Position numbers and translations under genes: made by a program
Part shown: positions 37,001 to 48,163 of the stretch, in pieces
Numbering within the stretch: position 1 is the stretch's first letter
Layout: every line of letters begins with the position of its first letter
The notes under the pieces: generated by a model
Seen by the model: only the letters and a program-made list of their open reading frames with translations
Databases searched by the model: none
Told to the model about the DNA's origin: nothing
Origin: Siphonodentalium dalli
Lineage: Eukaryota > Mollusca > Scaphopoda > Gadilida > Siphonodentaliidae
NCBI GenBank assembly: GCA_032622095.1
Contig: CP136069.1
Coordinates: forward strand, 104,436,278-104,500,277
Length of the DNA: 64,000 nt
Reading direction: 5' to 3'

Positions 37001-37640
37001 CTCACCTGAGACGAAGTTATAGTCATCACTTCTCATCTGTCACCTGTTCATCTATCTGTCTGTCCGTCCATCCATCTGTCAACAATTCTTTGAACATCTT
37101 CTCTAGATCATAAGACTGAATGGGTTCATATTTGGTGTGGATGTTCCCTAGGTGACTCACATTCAGATTTGTTCAAATGAGATCACTCTGTCAAATGGTT
37201 GTGAAGCCAGGGCCATAACTCTTGCCCTCCATAGTAATTCTTAAAAATGACTTCTCGTGTACCATCAGGTTGAATGGGTTCATATTTGGTAGGAAGGGTC
37301 CTTTGGTGACTGTAGTTCAGATTTGTTCAAATGGGGTCACCTGGTCAAATAGGGGCCAAGCAAAGGACAGTATTCCTTTTAATATGCTTCCTATACACGG
37401 ACCGTTAGGTTTATTTTACTGATATTTAGTATGAAGGGTTCTTTGGTGTCTGGGATTCAACTTTATGAAGATGGGGTCACCAGGTTAAATAGGATGGGAC
37501 CAGGGACATAACTGTATGTCTCTATAGTAATACTTATAATGTCTTCTCAAGAGAGGTTGGACCATATAGTATGGAGGATCCTTTAGTGACTGAGATTCAG
37601 ATCTGTTAACATGAGGTCAACCCGTTAAGAAATAACGGGA
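37001..37640 (+). repeat. F3-like repeat units without a full head
   Basis: CACCTGAGACGAAG (37,003) is a truncated head, followed by CTGTCCGTCCATCC and units with AACAATTCTTTGAACATCTTC, TTCATATTTGGTGTGGATG and GGCCATAACTCT as in copy a. It is a diverged or partial tandem copy. Confidence 0.7.
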
Positions 37641-38347
37641 CTATGGGGACTTAAGACTTTTGTGTCTAAAAAATCATTAAAATACAAAATTCATTAAAAC
37701 ATCTACCTTGGAACTACCTGACTGATTAATCTGACATACATATAGTGTTTTTGGGTCCATGGATAATTGGGCTTTAAACATGTCTAAATGGTTTTATAAA
37801 AAGCGCTTGTGAGATTGGAAATTTCCAACAATTGAGAAAGTTTGAGATGTCGGTTGTGAAATTTCAACCTAAGACATGGGGAGTCTGGAGCCCGGGTGAG
37901 AGGGGACTTCTTGAGCTGGAGGAGGGGGTGATCACTAGTGTACAGTTGGTAATTTCAAGGTATATTTGGTAATTTCAAGGTAGATTTGGTAATTTCAAGG
38001 TAGATATTCACTGATCTACATTCATGAAGCCTCTCTAGCCACATATTCTGTTTAGATCTACTTCTTTTAAAGTGATTATGAAAAGTTCTGACTGTTGACA
38101 CCAAAGTCCCAGTCTTATCAGTCTTTGCAGTCTTGTGAGCGACCCCACAGTCTTTGACTGTCTTGTTCAGTGCCGTTATTTAAAATAATTCCATAGTGAG
38201 AGCAATGTATTCAACAGAAGTTATTCATAAATGGTGCATTAAACTGAAACAAAGAAACCATGGGTTCCATTGGAGTATAAATATAATTTTATATGAAAGG
38301 ATTTTGACAATCACATAAGTTTTGGTTTTGTACTACATCAATTTATT
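37641..38347. other. No gene seen; short tandem triplication
   Basis: TTGGTAATTTCAAGGTA occurs three times in tandem at about 37,945-38,000. The rest is AT-rich. Words around CAGTCTTATCAGTCTTTGCAG (38,111) recall 33,330-33,350. Confidence 0.45.
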
Positions 38348-38610
38348 GTCCCCCGAAAAATTTATTTTTGGGGGACTATTGTAATCAGCCCCGTCCGTCA
38401 TAGACACTTTACACATGGTGCGATAACTAAAATATTTTGTATATGAATTTCTCAGCACAAGAGACAGATCGAGTGCGAATATGGGTTTTGATTCGACTAT
38501 TTTTAACAGAGTTATATGGCCTTTTTTCGAAAAAAATATTTACTCTAAAAAAAAAAAAAAAATGTTTTTAGATTGAATTCCTTTGCTCCATTAAAAAAAA
38601 AAAATGAACT
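38348..38610 (+). repeat. Hairpin-headed repeat F4, short copy
   Basis: Head hairpin at 38,348-38,376 (GTCCCCCGAAAAA, loop, TTTTTGGGGGAC), then CCGTCCGTC, then one unit with CATGGTGCGATAACT, TCTCAGCACAAGAGACAGAT and GAGTTATATGGCC, ending in A-runs. The unit text resembles that of repeat X copy 2 although the hairpin differs. Confidence 0.7.
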
Positions 38611-39780
38611 AGAATGCACTCACTGGAGCTGCCTATACTTGCACCCATCACACATTTGCATGTTTTGTGGTGTCTTACCAACAACAGTTTGAACCACGTG
38701 TGCTGGCCCCTCGTTTGAGAGATCGATAAAAAAAATCTAGATATCAAATCTCAGTTCATCCATCGCTGAAATATTTGTGTATACGGACAGAATATCTCAA
38801 GTTGATCTATTACACTAATGATAGTCTTAGTAATACGTAGGAGTTGTTTGGCATATTTATAGAACAATATAGACATCGTTCGTATGAAGGGTGTGAAGAC
38901 GATTGGTTGCCGATGATGCTAATATATATATTATATACCAATTGGGTTAAATTACTAGTTTGACTAGAGTGATATCAAGTGTGTATGCCATTGCACTTCA
39001 GCGGCAAAAACCATCAAAGTAAGTTACAAATACCGACACAAATAAATAAAAGACACGCGACCATTGGCTAGTCTTTAATTAAAAGTGTGTCAATGTGAAC
39101 ATGCCCTTAGCGACTGATCTATACCGTCTTCGGGAACATATCATCAAAATGTTTATTACGTTGAGAATGGGAAAGCTTGTTTTCCCAGTTAATTAATAAG
39201 GCATTTAATAATCCATATGTTTCAGCATTCACATTTTTCAGTGCAATTGTTTCTCAATTGAACCACTCACTCAACTGTTTGGCTGGACATGATTTATATG
39301 CACCAGGATCTTTCGAAAATGTTTTGAACTTCAAAGAAAGTTTCCAGAAATATGTTCACTCCTCACTGTTTTCGAGAAAAAAAAAACGATTCCGCACGCA
39401 TCTTTTAGACATGATCTTAACACATTTCCCAAGTTTCATGTTACATAAAATAGGCTTCTAATGGGCAGTACTATTGTCCACTTTTATTTTTTATGCAGTA
39501 TATATATATTTATAATAATAAAACACGAAGTTGTTGGCAGATAGAATGGTTTAGCCTGCCCGTGTAATACGAGTCTCAGCTTCTGGACATCGACGCAATC
39601 ATGTCTGGACTCTGGTGTTTTGCGCACCCATGTAGTTTGTGACGTCATGATGTGCGTCGTGATGTCATGGCATCTTTATCGGTTTCCAGAAAGAAATCAT
39701 TCAATATTTTTCATTTATGAACGATTTATGACCAAAATAAAACCAGATAACTATGCAAATTAAGTATATATGTGGATTTA
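38611..39780. other. No supported gene
   Basis: A 94-codon plus-strand frame (39,177-39,461) has protein-like composition, with FSQLINKAFNNPYVS near its start and a basic KKKRFR stretch, but no recognised domain and no clear splice context. It is kept here as an unsupported candidate only. Confidence 0.3.
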
Positions 39781-42700
39781 TGTGATCACTCAGATCCAAG
39801 AGACACTACCCCCACCAGTGACAGCCCTGCCACTACTGCATTGATTGTGTATGCACTACAGGGAAAAACACTCTTATCACATGGAATATTTAAACGACAA
39901 CACATGAGTGGGGTATGATCTCAGCTTTAATGCAACATTATAAGCTTGTCCTGCAGATAGCCCATACGCATGGAAACCAATTAAGCAGAGCCTTAGCTCT
40001 GACGAGAAGCCGAAGCAGAGAACGCTGAAGAAATACTTCTGTACAGCGCAGGCATGAGCATGGCCCGACGAGCAAGGTACGATTCGGAGCCGGCGCCCAA
40101 GAATTGCTATGAGGCGCCCTAAGCAATAAGCACACACGGCCAACAGGGAGAAGCCCAACGAGTGCGACGCAGGAATGGCAGTAGAGACCACTGGACAGAC
40201 CAACTCCCTATGGCTAAGCAACGGCGATGGGCGGGTAACACCACAGTTACCCCTGCAGGACGCACCAAAGCTGGATCAATGGCACTGATGACACAGCACC
40301 TGAAAGTGAAAACAAACAGCAGCAACGAGATTTAAACAAACAGGGCCATAGGCCCAAAACAAAACAGGCATCACATAACACTGAAGATGGCGTGCCACTT
40401 CGGGACGCCGAACAAAGCGGGGCATGGAGCTCCAAGGGGGAGGGAGGGAGCGCGATACGTATAATTCCAAAGTGACTTGCTTTTTCTGTTACCGGAAGGA
40501 GGCAGCATTCCGGGCGGATGTAAAATGCGGACTTTAAGTTCGGCCGATACGGAACGGATCGTACCGCAAAACCGGAATGTCTGCCGGATGACAGGATCAA
40601 AGAACCACATAAATCACCCCGAACCTTATCGGCCCTGGGTGCATTATGTGATCACTCAGATCCAAGAGACACTACCCCCACCAGTGACAGCCCTGCCACT
40701 ACTGCATTGATTGTGTATGCACTACAGGGAAAAACACTCTTATCACATGGAATATTTAAACGACAACACATGAGTGGGGTATGATCTCAGCTTTAATGCA
40801 ACATTATAAGCTTGTCCTGCAGATAGCCCATACGCATGGAAACCAACTAAGCAGAGCCTTAGCTCTGACGAGAAGCCGAAGCAGAGAACGCTGAAGAAAT
40901 ACTTCTGTACAGCGCAGGCATGAGCATGGCCCGACGAGCAAGGTACTACTCGGAGCCGGCGCCCAAGAATTGCTATGAGGCGCCCTAAGCAATAAGCACA
41001 CACGGCCAACAGGGAGAAGCCCAATGAGTGCGACGCAGGAATGGCAGTAGAGACCACTGGACAGCCCAACTCCCTATGGCTAAGCAACGGCCTGGAATAT
41101 TACACTCAGGCTACAGTTCGAGAGCACTCTCGAATAAGCATAAGATGACTGCGCAGTCATAAGCATACTAAGCTACTATTGATAAGCCACCCATCAAAGT
41201 TACCAGACAGGTTATAACGCTATGGCGACACTACCACTATATGCAGGACCGCCATAGAGTGCGCAGCACTCCCCCAAACCAGGAGCTCCATGCCCAATGA
41301 CATCAATGAAACAGTTAAACCACCGGGAAAACCATAGTGTCAGATGCCAGGAAGGTCCCCAGGGCGCCCTGGAGACTATTCAGGTAGAGAGCGTTGCCGA
41401 CTGGGGAGAGATGGATCCCATCTGAGGTTGCCGAACCTGGGTCGTCATGACCAGCAGCCAAATGATAGGGTCGATGGTCTCCCAAGGAGTAGCAGTATTC
41501 CCAACCCACTTCAACCGAAATTGGGTATCGTACACCCGCCAGGCAGATCCCCCACATTTAGCAGCCGCCCAACGAATTGTGCGCAGGTAACGCAAAAGAG
41601 GCTGGGCCGACGATTCAGGGTGAACGTCGAGGTACACCGAAACGAAAGTGAGAAAAGCATCGGTCCACGAGTCAACAGACGTTATTGGAGCAGCATGCCC
41701 GCTTGGCGCAACGCGGATTCGCCCGGAAGCAGAGACAACCAACTGACGGGGGTCAGCTGTATGAATAGATGAGGCGGGTTCCTGCAGTTGATCCAAATTG
41801 ATAAAATCGCCCCGGAAAATTTTGTCGCGAATAGACCGGGAAATGTGAGAGCCAAAACCGTCTGCCGCCGTAGGAATCGGCAAGGGGGCGTCCCAATGGG
41901 AGACCAGTGAGGATGGTAAGCTAAATAAGGGATTACCCGGATCAGTTCTGTCTCTTGCCGGAGCGTTCGGTCAGTGTATCACCGAAGCCACACGGGAATC
42001 CTCGCGGCGGCGGAGAGAAGTGGAGCTGTCGTCGGAACTGCTGCGTCGACGTGTCGACAAAGGAGACGCTGATGGTGACCTGGATTCATGGCGCGGAAAC
42101 TTGGGGCGCGGAGAACCATCCTGTCGGCGACGAGACTGACGACTGGGCTGACGACGAGGCTGACGAACAGGATCGCGGCCGCGTGAATGTGAAACCCGGC
42201 CACGGGAGGCGCGGCGTCCCCGGCCAGAGCCACGGGCAGGCCTGCTGCGCGAATGCTGTCCACGGCCACGCACCCGTGAATAAGCCACAGATGACACACT
42301 TGCCGAAACCCGAGAAGAAGGCCTAACACGGTCACTGGAAGCAGGACCAGCACGAGACGAACTGGCAGATGCATCCTGTCGACTGCTACGAGACGAACGG
42401 GCACGGGCCCGACCGCGAGATATCGTACGAACCATATGAGAACTTTTTTTAATGCCACCGAACAACAAACAATGAAACAGGGAAACACGTGCGCGACCCA
42501 CGAAAATAGGTAACGCCGACGGAACAGGACGCAGACAGAACGCACAAGGAACAAGATGATAGACGAATAAATGAAGGCTGGTGAAGAAACACGATGGAAA
42601 CAGATAGGAATTGACGACACACAACCGAGCGCGATACGTATAATTCCAAAGTGACTTGCTTTTTCCGTTACCAGAAGGAGGCAGCATTCCGGGCGGATGT

Positions 42701-42825
42701 AAAATGCGGACTTTAAGTTCGGCCGATACGGAACGGATCGTACCGAAAAACCGGAATGTCTGCCGGATGACAGGATCAAAGAACCACATAAATCACCCCG
42801 AACCTTATCGGCCCTGGGTGCATTA
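39781..42825 (-). mobile_element. DIRS-like tyrosine-recombinase retroelement with split direct repeats
   Basis: Two blocks are each present twice in direct orientation. Block A (444 bp) is at 39,781-40,224 and 40,647-41,090 with five differences. Block B (199 bp) is at 40,448-40,646 and 42,627-42,825 with three differences. Block B's first copy abuts block A's second copy. Read on the minus strand this is B-ORF-A-B-A, the split direct repeat layout of PAT/Ngaro-type DIRS elements, with an extra 220 bp in the last interval. Parts: an Arg/Ser-rich segment (42,435-41,971) and a DIRS-type ORF1/Gag-like domain (41,883-41,380). No reverse transcriptase, RNase H or recombinase part was recognised. 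It is broken and non-autonomous but recent (about 1-1.5% between copies). A head-to-tail pair of two reduced elements is an alternative. Confidence 0.75.
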
Positions 42826-43170
42826 AATTACAATTGATGCAACCATTTCATATTAGCGCATGTGCATTCTTTACAGTAGGCCTATGTACTTCCGGTATGA
42901 CGTAACATATTCGCGGGAGGACAGATAAACAGACAAATAAACAGAGATCCGGACCGAAAACATTACTTGCGTCCAGCATAGACTGGCGCAAGTAATAAAT
43001 AAAATAGATAAAAAACAATATAATAAATTTTGTTTTTTTAAATAATTGAAAACAATTTTTTTTTTTAAGTTAGTAAAATTTGAAAAAACTAACACCATTA
43101 TAACTCTGCCAAGGGTGCCCCGAGTCACCACACCAAATTTGGTTTTAAATCGGTCCAAAATCTTGTGTAA
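42826..43170. repeat. Possible hairpin-headed repeat F6 (minus strand) and A/T tract
   Basis: A hairpin at 42,963-42,996 (ATTACTTGCGTCCAG, loop, CTGGCGCAAGTAAT) is followed on the minus strand by GGTCCGGATCTCTG and TTTGTCTGTTTATCTGTCC, the same head-then-pyrimidine layout as the other families. The neighbouring words AGTCACCACACCAAATTTGG (43,125) recall the tail of repeat F3 at about 61,197. Confidence 0.45.
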
Positions 43171-43827
43171 ATTTGTTTGGAGTTACATTAAATCCAATTC
43201 ACCAATTCCATCCTATGCCTTTGGACTACTTAGCTATTTTCTGATGTCTCTTATGCCAATGTGCAGATAATCTGATAAAGAAAGCTATGGTATCTAATTT
43301 AAAATAAAGATTCAACAATACACGTCACATGATATTAACAGTAGACTTGAACATCTGTGCTGCCTTGCACAGCTGAAGATATCACTCTCCAAATTGTCTG
43401 AGGTCATTATAAATGTTATTGGTTTAATAGAGATGTCAGCTTTCAACATAAACAATTCCTGCGATTTGTTGACAGCTCTGCTAATAAATAATATTAATGG
43501 GTCAGCAGTGAGGTGGCTTATCGTGATTTATATTGTTGGTAGAATTTTATACATTATCATGGTAAACTTAAATTGGACTCTCTTAACCCAAGTATTCCAT
43601 GTCCTGGTCACCTTTCACATTTAACCCAAGGCTGTGGTGGTGCAGCATTACAGATCCTGTACCAGTGCATTCTCTTATATAAATGCGAGTGACCCATAAA
43701 TTCCAATAATTTGTGTTATGTACATATGTCTATAATAGTACATAACAGTATACTCTATAATTCAACAGCAAAACTCTCATTTATGATTCCGATCATAGTA
43801 ATTTACTATCGTCAAGGAATGGGTTAA
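43171..43827. other. Non-coding, with a repeat block
   Basis: Contains the 43,570-43,677 block shared with 21,948-22,062. The 76-codon frame at 43,394-43,624 overlaps this block and is not supported as a gene. Confidence 0.45.
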
Positions 43828-43854
43828 CATCTGCCGATCGTGATCGGCCTCTCG
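43801..43854 (+). repeat. Isolated 3' end of repeat X inside Z
   Basis: TGGGTTAACATCTGCC followed by the hairpin GCCGATCGTGATCGGC (43,833-43,848) and CTCTCG. It is the same end as in X copies 1 and 2 (47,445-47,460 and 58,282-58,297). A fourth, mostly lost X copy is implied. Confidence 0.7.
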
Positions 43855-44328
43855 TATATAACGATTGTGTGGATTACAATACATTTTTATACATACCAGT
43901 TGCGACTATAGTTGGAGTGGCTTGTTATGAGAGAGTTCCTCGACTTTATAAATTGGTTCAACATTTCAATAGTTGCCATTCCCGAAACGATGCAAGTTTA
44001 ATAGCCTGTTGGTCAGGTACTACGTTTTCAACTTTTCAGTGAACAAAGACAAGGACCAGTCTATCGCGCGAAATGCAACAACAACTGTCTAAAATTCTAG
44101 TTCATGGAAGTAAATGTACATTTTAATAAATGATTTTCGTCTCAAATTTGATATAACTGCTTTAATAGTGAATGCAATTTGCTATCTAGATGTCGTCGGT
44201 CATTGTGTTTGCAACTCTCGTGTCTGTTTATTTGCGGGCACGAAATGTCTATATTCTTGATGGTTTTGGTCGAAAGTTGCAAAGATCTGAAAACGTAGCA
44301 GTAACCTGACTCCTCCGGCCTTACATTT

Positions 44329-44486
44329 TCAATTTTTCATTCTATTTCAAACCAACGTTTTGATTTGGACACAAATCAAAGGGTTTACAGTAGCCTAAAA
44401 GGCGACACAGCTCTGAATATCAGACGGAGCATGCACTTGCTATATTTGCAACATCGTCGGATTCTGAGAATACCATAAACCCAGTT
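44329..44486 (+). repeat. Direct repeat inside Z, right copy
   Basis: Partner of 27,667-27,807 (see that entry), about 0.45 kb inside the right end of Z and in the same orientation. Confidence 0.7.
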
Positions 44487-44699
44487 CATTCCAATTAAGG
44501 GATTTGTAGATGATTTTGCTTTGCGCCACTTATTACCAGGGCCGTATATTGCAGCATTGCGCGAATATGGTTTCTATTTATGGGGAGGTTATTTCCTCAG
44601 CAAAGCGGAAATGGCCGAGTCGTTGAGAATGGAATAACATGTTACATGTCTTTCTTTGTTGTGTCTGGAAAACAATATACACCTAGAACAGAAACGACG

Positions 44700-44921
44700 A
44701 TTTATTAAAAACTCCCACGGAAATTCACGGAATCGATAACTTCGATATAAACTCCGATTGAATCGGAGAATTTTACCGATGACACCGCGAAAAATCTCCG
44801 ACAGAATCAGAGTTTTATACCGATACAAAAACTCTGATTGCCATCGGTATCGGAGATTGGAAATATCCACCGGAAACTCCAATCTCCGGCGGAAATTCCA
44901 ATCTAATTGGACAAGCTCCCT
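44700..44921 (-). repeat. Z right terminus and subterminal motif array
   Basis: Inverted counterpart of 26,812-26,960. It contains AACTCCGATTGAATCGGAG, TCTCCGACAGAATCAGAG, CATCGGTATCGGAG and ends in CTAATTGGACAAGCTCCCT. Confidence 0.75.
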
Positions 44922-45701
44922 AAGCCACCAATTGAATATTCATCATTAGAGGAAATATCTTATTTTGAAATTCCCTCAATTGCATTTGGGCTGCAGGATA
45001 ATAATAATAATGGTGCTGGTATTCTTGAGACTGGCTTATTGGTCAAATATTTTTCTTCCCGATCACTTTTATAATCTCATTCAGGTTAATCATGACATAT
45101 TCTTCACCTGTATAGATTTTGGTATTGATTGAATGGTTTTGAAAATATTAACCCTACATTTAATAATATTTCTGCTCTTTACAGACATTGTGTCTTTCCA
45201 ATGATCAGCTTAGAATAAAATTAACCATTGGTATACTGTATGCAATCCAATGTTATGACTCTTAATATTTTCAATCTGACCATTCTCATATCTCACCTTT
45301 AGTTATCTGATAATTCTGCATTAAAATATTTTATATCCAGGTCTATACTTGTATAGATGTTCAGGTATTGATTGGTCTCTGATCTCAATGATCACACTTT
45401 TTAATATGCAGCTAACACAACAACATAATATGTTATGACTCAGTTTCCAATGTAAGAAGTAGATAAATAGTGTTATTATGATGTTATTTACTTAATTTCG
45501 TAACTATTATATCTTTAACAGTTGCGTATGTCTGACTATGGTTGGGCTTATTTAGCTTTATCACTCTATAACACATACATGTGTCTGTGTTGGAGTGACC
45601 TAATAGGTTGAAATCGAATGACATATCCATGTTTGTATTGTGTTTATGTGAGCAAGTTGCCCAATAAGTCTGATTCCACTTGGGAACTATTCATTACTGT
45701 A
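44922..45701 (+). repeat. Repeat X, copy 1, middle part
   Basis: Resumes X at CACCAATTGAA, matching ACCAATTGAA at 57,201 in copy 2, and continues through CCCTCAATTGCATTTGGGCT and TTCACCTGTATAGATTTTGG. About 260 bp present in copy 2 (about 57,310-57,570) are missing. It is interrupted at 45,702 by the Tigger-like element. Confidence 0.85.
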
Positions 45702-46337
45702 TACACCCGTCAGTAAGCCCATCCTCGTGAGTAAGCCCAGTCTGGGTTTTTTGCCCTCAAACAAACATGGGGGGGGGGGGGGGGTCCTCGTGGATAAGCC
45801 CACCCCCAATTTTCAGCATTTGGGAGGTAAGTACAATCATGTCCTGCTATTCTGTGGCCGAGAAGAATCTCCAGTACAGTGCATTGAATAGATGAACGAC
45901 GATCACAAATGACAGATACTCGTTTTATTTGTACGTACTGTGTTATGAAAATAAAACAAAATTAAAAATATATGTTGCTTTTGTTATTATTTATTATTTA
46001 TATATTATAAATCTTAGGCCTATATGTTAGACAGATTATTCCCATAATATTCCCATCTTAGTTGTTGGATATATCAAAGGAGTATCAAACAAATAACACC
46101 AAAGGGTGCCACACACGTTTTTCACGCCTCTCGCGGAGTGAACCCAATGAGATGTAAGTGAATCCAATGGGATGCTATGTAATGACTGTGTGTTTTTACA
46201 GGATCGTTTGATTCTGCAGATGTGTGAGATCTCTTTACCTGCAACTCGTATGTGTGTTTTTACAAGAACTGACATGTATAGTGTGATACACGAGGTTATC
46301 AATCATATAACAATTTGAAACATTCTGCTTTCAACAT

Positions 46338-46464
46338 GTCTAAACTTCGTGCTAGATTCTCATTGGAAGTTAAAATGAAAGTTGCCGAGTGGCATCGTGC
46401 TAATGGTAGAGACTGTTCAAAAACCGCTAGACAATTCAACATTGATAGGAAGCATAGAAAATGA
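46338..46464 (+). pseudogene. Transposase N-terminus (CENP-B/pogo HTH)
   Basis: The frame starts MSKLRARFSLEVKMKVAEWH and continues with CSKTARQFNIDRK before a stop. The pattern of a basic start, KMKVAEW and then ARQFNI is that of the N-terminal helix-turn-helix which binds transposon ends in pogo/Tigger and CENP-B proteins. The catalytic DDE region expected next is absent. Confidence 0.65.
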
Positions 46465-46922
46465 CGACGATGTACGCAGACAGCTTGTTCTAGACAGTTA
46501 CCGTCCACATGGCACAACTTATGACCCTCGACGAATTTGCAAGCCGTGACACTGACATCGTTACTTTGTCCCCGGAGGTAGGCTTGATTAATTAGCTATC
46601 CCAAGAAAATATAAATTGAGCCCAATAATTTCCACGAGCAGTCCTGCTTTCTATGATATACTTTTAAAAGTTGCCACGTTCTCTGGTGTTAATTCGTTTA
46701 CAATCATTGCCGTTAATTAATCTTGGATTATTTCATTTTAACATGAGGCAATATATATATCAGAGCAGCTAATATTTATATTAAATCATTTTTGAACCAT
46801 TACATTTAAAATCAGATAATGAGTTTTTCCATTCGAATATTAATCCACCTCGAATTTATAGAGTTATTGTTCTTGTTGCAGAACGTACATAATACGTTTC
46901 GCAGGTTACCGCGAAATTCATA

Positions 46923-47001
46923 ATTTTTTTCTTCTTCGAGGAAGATTCTGACGACGACCTGGAGTTCGATGGTTTCGACGACGATGGACTTGTCGTCTTC
47001 T
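46923..47001 (+). pseudogene. Transposase C-terminal acidic tail
   Basis: A plus-strand frame ending EEDSDDDLEFDGFDDDGLVVF and a stop. Acidic EFDGF-type tails are usual at the C-terminus of pogo/Tigger transposases. With the N-terminal piece at 46,338 it suggests an internally deleted gene. Confidence 0.55.
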
Positions 47002-47330
47002 GAACTTTGTTGTTTGAACTTTGTGCTATTTATGTGCGCTATTAACCGTTCCATACGCATGTTTACAACGTATAAATTGTATTTTTTGTTTTACCTGTCG
47101 ACATCTGTATCTTGTTATTATTATATGATTTTATCTTAATAAACTTAATAAAACGCATCATTCTCTTTATATAACGCAACTACTCTTGGTATCAGTATAA
47201 AATACGATGGTATACCAGCATCTCAAGGCTAACTAAGATTTTGCACGGGGTGATCCACGTGAGTAAGCCCAGTACCCACTTTTTGGACAAAAACGTGCAC
47301 GTGCCCCCTGGGCTTACTGACAGGTGTATA

Positions 47331-47466
47331 CGGTAATAGTAAGCTGTGAATTGTTGAAAGTCTTGCACCCAAGAAAAGGTTGGTGTAATGATTTATGAAA
47401 ATAGCTACCGTAATCACTATCGCCAAGGTATGGGTTAAACATCTGCCGATTGTGATCGGCCTCTCG
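47331..47466 (+). repeat. Repeat X, copy 1, 3' end
   Basis: Continues X from TAATAGTAAGCTGTGAATTG (compare 58,186) to the terminal hairpin GCCGATTGTGATCGGC (47,445-47,460) and CTCTCG. The loop-side C/T difference from the other copies keeps the stem. Confidence 0.85.
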
Positions 47467-48024
47467 TTTATTCCAAGGAGCTGATATCTCAGGAACTGTA
47501 ACGGCGACAGGGCTGGAATTTGGCATGTTAATACCTTAATGCCTAGGTAAAAGTGGGGACATCTGAATTTTATTGGCCCTTGACTTGCAGAGTTATCTCC
47601 CTTTATGTGCAAAAATGGGGTTGTTATATCTCGGAAAGTGGAGACTTCCGTCAATGCATAAAATATATTTGTCCATGCTTTTTCTACAGAGCTATCTCCC
47701 TATTGAACGATATGGACAATTTTTTGTGTCCCTATCTCCTCCTGAACGACTCAACTTAGCAGCAAACGGCATGTACCAAATTGTTAAGCGTTGGGTCCTT
47801 AACAACTGGAGAACTTTTGGTCAGTGCTGGATTGTTGCCAATCCTCACCAAATTTACAGGTGGGCACCTCCTGAATTTTCTAAAGATCATACCGTTCAAA
47901 TTGTTTCTATACGACCAATAATGGTGGACTAATAGGCCCTCAAAAAAATTATATTTGGGCTTATGTGCTTTGTGTCTCTATCTCCTCTGAAACTAATGTA
48001 TCTATGTCAATAGCTGATATGCAG
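47467..48024 (+). repeat. Unclassified repeat-like stretch
   Basis: The repeated words AGAGTTATCTCCCTTTATG, GAGCTATCTCCCTATTGAACG and TATCTCCTCCTGAA recall the units of hairpin-headed repeats. The 119-codon frame at 47,573-47,932 has no recognised domain and is probably repeat-derived. Confidence 0.4.
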
Positions 48025-48069
48025 TTTTATTTCGTAACGACTTATTCAAACCAGATACCATTAGGATTC
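48025..48069 (+). repeat. 45-bp exact inverted repeat, left copy
   Basis: Exact reverse complement of 53,619-53,663, including CGACTTATTCAAACCAGATA. The intervening 5.5 kb holds the Helitron-like element and a retroelement relic. Confidence 0.85.
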
Positions 48070-48096
48070 CAATCCAGCGTGTCCCTTTAATCGCAA

Positions 48097-48118
48097 TCTC
48101 ATATATATTTTGAAGACC

Positions 48119-48163
<45 letters not shown>

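Larger units (their letters stand above)
26812..44921. mobile_element. Z: 18.1 kb segment with terminal inverted repeats, inserted in repeat X
   Basis: The left end starts AGGGAGCTTGTCCAATTAG and the right end is its exact reverse complement (44,903-44,921). The inverted match continues to about 48 bp with four differences, followed on both sides by 150-180 bp of scattered ATCGGA/TCCGAT motifs. The outer flanks are two halves of repeat X that are contiguous in copy 2 at about 57,195-57,201. The ends therefore behave as one insertion. A target duplication is not clear (at most AA). No transposase is recognised inside. It carries host-like GAK exons and several nested elements. It could be a giant non-autonomous transposon, or host DNA mobilised between two ends of a transposon. 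Confidence 0.65.
45702..47328 (+). mobile_element. Pogo/Tigger-like transposon with TA target duplication
   Basis: The termini TACACCCGTCAGTAAGCCCA and TGGGCTTACTGACAGGTGTA are inverted repeats with one difference, flanked by TA on both sides. Repeated AGTAAGCCCAGT/GATAAGCCCA motifs lie just inside both ends. The interior encodes the beginning and the end of a CENP-B-type transposase but not the catalytic middle, so this copy is non-autonomous. It is inserted in repeat X copy 1; copy 2 has no insertion at the equivalent place (about 58,185). Confidence 0.85.

Noticed and set aside
39177-39461. 94-codon plus-strand frame
   Set aside because: Protein-like but no recognised domain, no splice context and no second copy in the window; too weak to call a gene.
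40119-40710. Several overlapping frames on both strands
   Set aside because: They lie in the repeat blocks of the DIRS-like element and show no conserved domain.
26812-44921. Z as a Polinton or other virus-like giant element
   Set aside because: No DNA polymerase B, integrase, ATPase or capsid-type frame was recognised, and the ends are of a subterminal-array type.
47573-47932. 119-codon plus-strand frame
   Set aside because: Its DNA has the wording of the hairpin-headed repeat units; no domain recognised.
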